A DNA stretch of 64,000 nucleotides from Chrysogorgia sp. JL179-B06 (Eukaryota; Cnidaria; Anthozoa; Scleralcyonacea; Chrysogorgiidae). Location: assembly GCA_035772405.1 (NCBI GenBank), contig JAYKKM010000071.1:1521001-1585000 (forward strand), written 5' to 3'. Positions 1 to 64,000 of this stretch are shown here, piece by piece; the first letter of the stretch is position 1, and every line of letters begins with the position of its first letter. Under the pieces are notes generated by a model that was not told where the DNA came from, searched no databases, and worked only from the letters and a program-made list of their open reading frames with translations. Made by a program: the position numbers and the translations under genes.

Positions 1-132
1 TTATCCCAAACAGAGATTGTTGTGCATGTATTCCATCGCCCAGTAAACGAGCTCAGGAAATGCAATATCAGCGGTATGTTTAATATCAAATGGCCGAAGA
101 CGGAAGACAAAAATATTTACTTGGAAATTCTT
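1..132 (-). other. Short open frame ending in a stop, origin unknown
   Basis: The minus strand reads an open stretch of about 43 codons ending in TAA near position 1, containing IFVFRLRPFDIKHTA and AFPELVYWAMEYMHNN. It does not look spectrin-like and has no clear acceptor. It may be a transposon tail or an unrelated exon. Confidence 0.25.
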
Positions 133-146
133 TTAGATTAGGTTGG

Positions 147-246
147 CTCCTTCGCAGCCGCCAACATGCCTCGCTGCCACTCCCTAGAAGTCGGACGAGC
201 TGTCTAGAGGTCGGACGAGCTGTCGAGAGTCTGCGAAGGAGGCTAG
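147..246. repeat. Small palindromic element with CTCCTTCGCAG ends
   Basis: The ends ggctccttcgcag and ctgcgaaggaggct are inverted copies about 70 bp apart. Inside are two direct copies of gtcggacgagctgtc. MITE-like; family not recognised. Confidence 0.5.
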
Positions 247-425
247 ACTATCTGTGATTGCTAGGTGATTGGGGCGATGTGTTAAATAAGGTCACAAAAC
301 AAGACATACTGTCTTCAGTGGGGAAGAAGCAAAATCAACAGATTCTTGTCTTAAAATAGATCAACATTTGAAGAATCCAGTGGCACCACCCAAGCTTCTT
401 CCATCATCGAGTACCCCAGGCTTAC

Positions 426-63264
<62,839 letters not shown>

Positions 63265-64000
63265 CTTAAAATCAAGATTTATTGTTGTTAATTAATAGCA
63301 TGCAGGTTTTGTTTTCCATACCCATGCATCTCCTTCACTTCATTAATTCATAATTGATCTCACTCTAGTTCCAAAGATATATTTTCTTGCATCCTACTAA
63401 AACTATTATGTACAATGGTACATCAACCACCACTTCCCATATGGTAATTACCAGTTTAACTACCACCATGCACTCTATAACTATGATCTCCACCATCACC
63501 TTATAATTACACCACCTCCAATTACTACCTAATGACAACTATTCTACATGGTAACCTCTTATCATCTTCCGCTACCACCACCACCACTAAGCCACATGCC
63601 AACAACCATTAACCACCTCATGCTACAACCACATTCTAACCACACCTGTGCCAATTCCAACGATCATATCACACCAACACCTCTAATTTCCACTAGCACT
63701 AATATGCTGCACTACATTTACCTACATGGAACATACCCTGCACTATAACATACCACGGAACATACACACTATAACATACATAACTGCTTAGCTTCCACGG
63801 TGCATGGTTGTACATACAACACGCAGCTTCAACCTCGTTCTTTTGAATTCCACTCAGTTTTATTCATTTTGTTTTTTCAGTGGAGTTCGGAAGAATGGGG
63901 TTGGGGCTGTGCGTGTGTGTAGGTGCATCGTGAATTCCGAGCAGTTGGTCTATGACTTTATGTATTGACTTTTTGGTTGTTCTTATACATCTATTTTTAA
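63265..64000. other. Intron upstream of exon 1, no further exon seen
   Basis: A CA-rich degenerate stretch (caccaccatc-like, 63,400-63,770) occupies most of it. I could not find the preceding phase-2-ending exon, so the intron runs out of the window. Confidence 0.5.

Noticed and set aside
63548..63748. 66-codon plus-strand ORF
   Set aside because: CA-rich low-complexity sequence in the intron upstream of exon 1.

Overview
This window is eukaryotic, almost certainly from an invertebrate animal. It contains 48 small exons with canonical GT-AG (one GC-AG) splice sites, separated by introns full of minisatellites, tRNA- and 5S-derived SINE-like sequences, fold-back elements and 5'-truncated LINE tails. 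The LINE tails and many short palindromic elements suggest a cnidarian or a similar marine invertebrate; this is inference, because no species-diagnostic gene is present.

One gene dominates. From about 63.3 kb down to 0.4 kb on the minus strand I could join 48 exons in one unbroken reading frame: 8,377 nt, about 2,792 codons, open at both ends of the window. The product is a giant array of spectrin-type triple-helical repeats, of the kind found in nesprins/Msp300, the spectraplakins MACF and dystonin, and dystrophin. No actin-binding, EF-hand, GAR, KASH or plakin domain lies in the window, so the family cannot be settled and no symbol is given. The repeats are written as two-exon modules. A 182-nt exon (phase 0 to 2) is followed by a 175-178-nt exon (phase 2 to 0) that carries a W...P..WL signature. 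This gives 119-120 residues per module over the 5' half (about 36-63 kb). Below about 20 kb the modules shrink to 324-333 nt (108-111 residues).

Departures from this plan include a module exon split into 34 + 141 nt, an in-frame-skippable phase 2-2 exon in an acidic linker, a 312-nt fused exon, a probable internal first exon at 57.4 kb (an alternative short isoform), and an 80-nt duplicated piece of exon 8 in a later intron.

Repeats by region: 0.7-12.4 kb, minisatellites, a short-LTR Ty3-like remnant and a tandem array of tRNA-like units; 15-27 kb, a RecQ-like fragment in a terminal-inverted-repeat (TIR) element, two LINE tails, SINEs, fold-backs and a hAT-type MITE with perfect 8-bp target duplications; 29.2-34.0 kb, a 3.35-kb 17-bp satellite with a 493-bp higher-order period, nested in another minisatellite; 34.9-44.2 kb, trinucleotide and compound minisatellites and a second tRNA-like array in the opposite orientation; 45-63 kb, dense exons with MITEs and microsatellites between them. 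I see no intact tRNA, rRNA, CRISPR or prokaryotic features.
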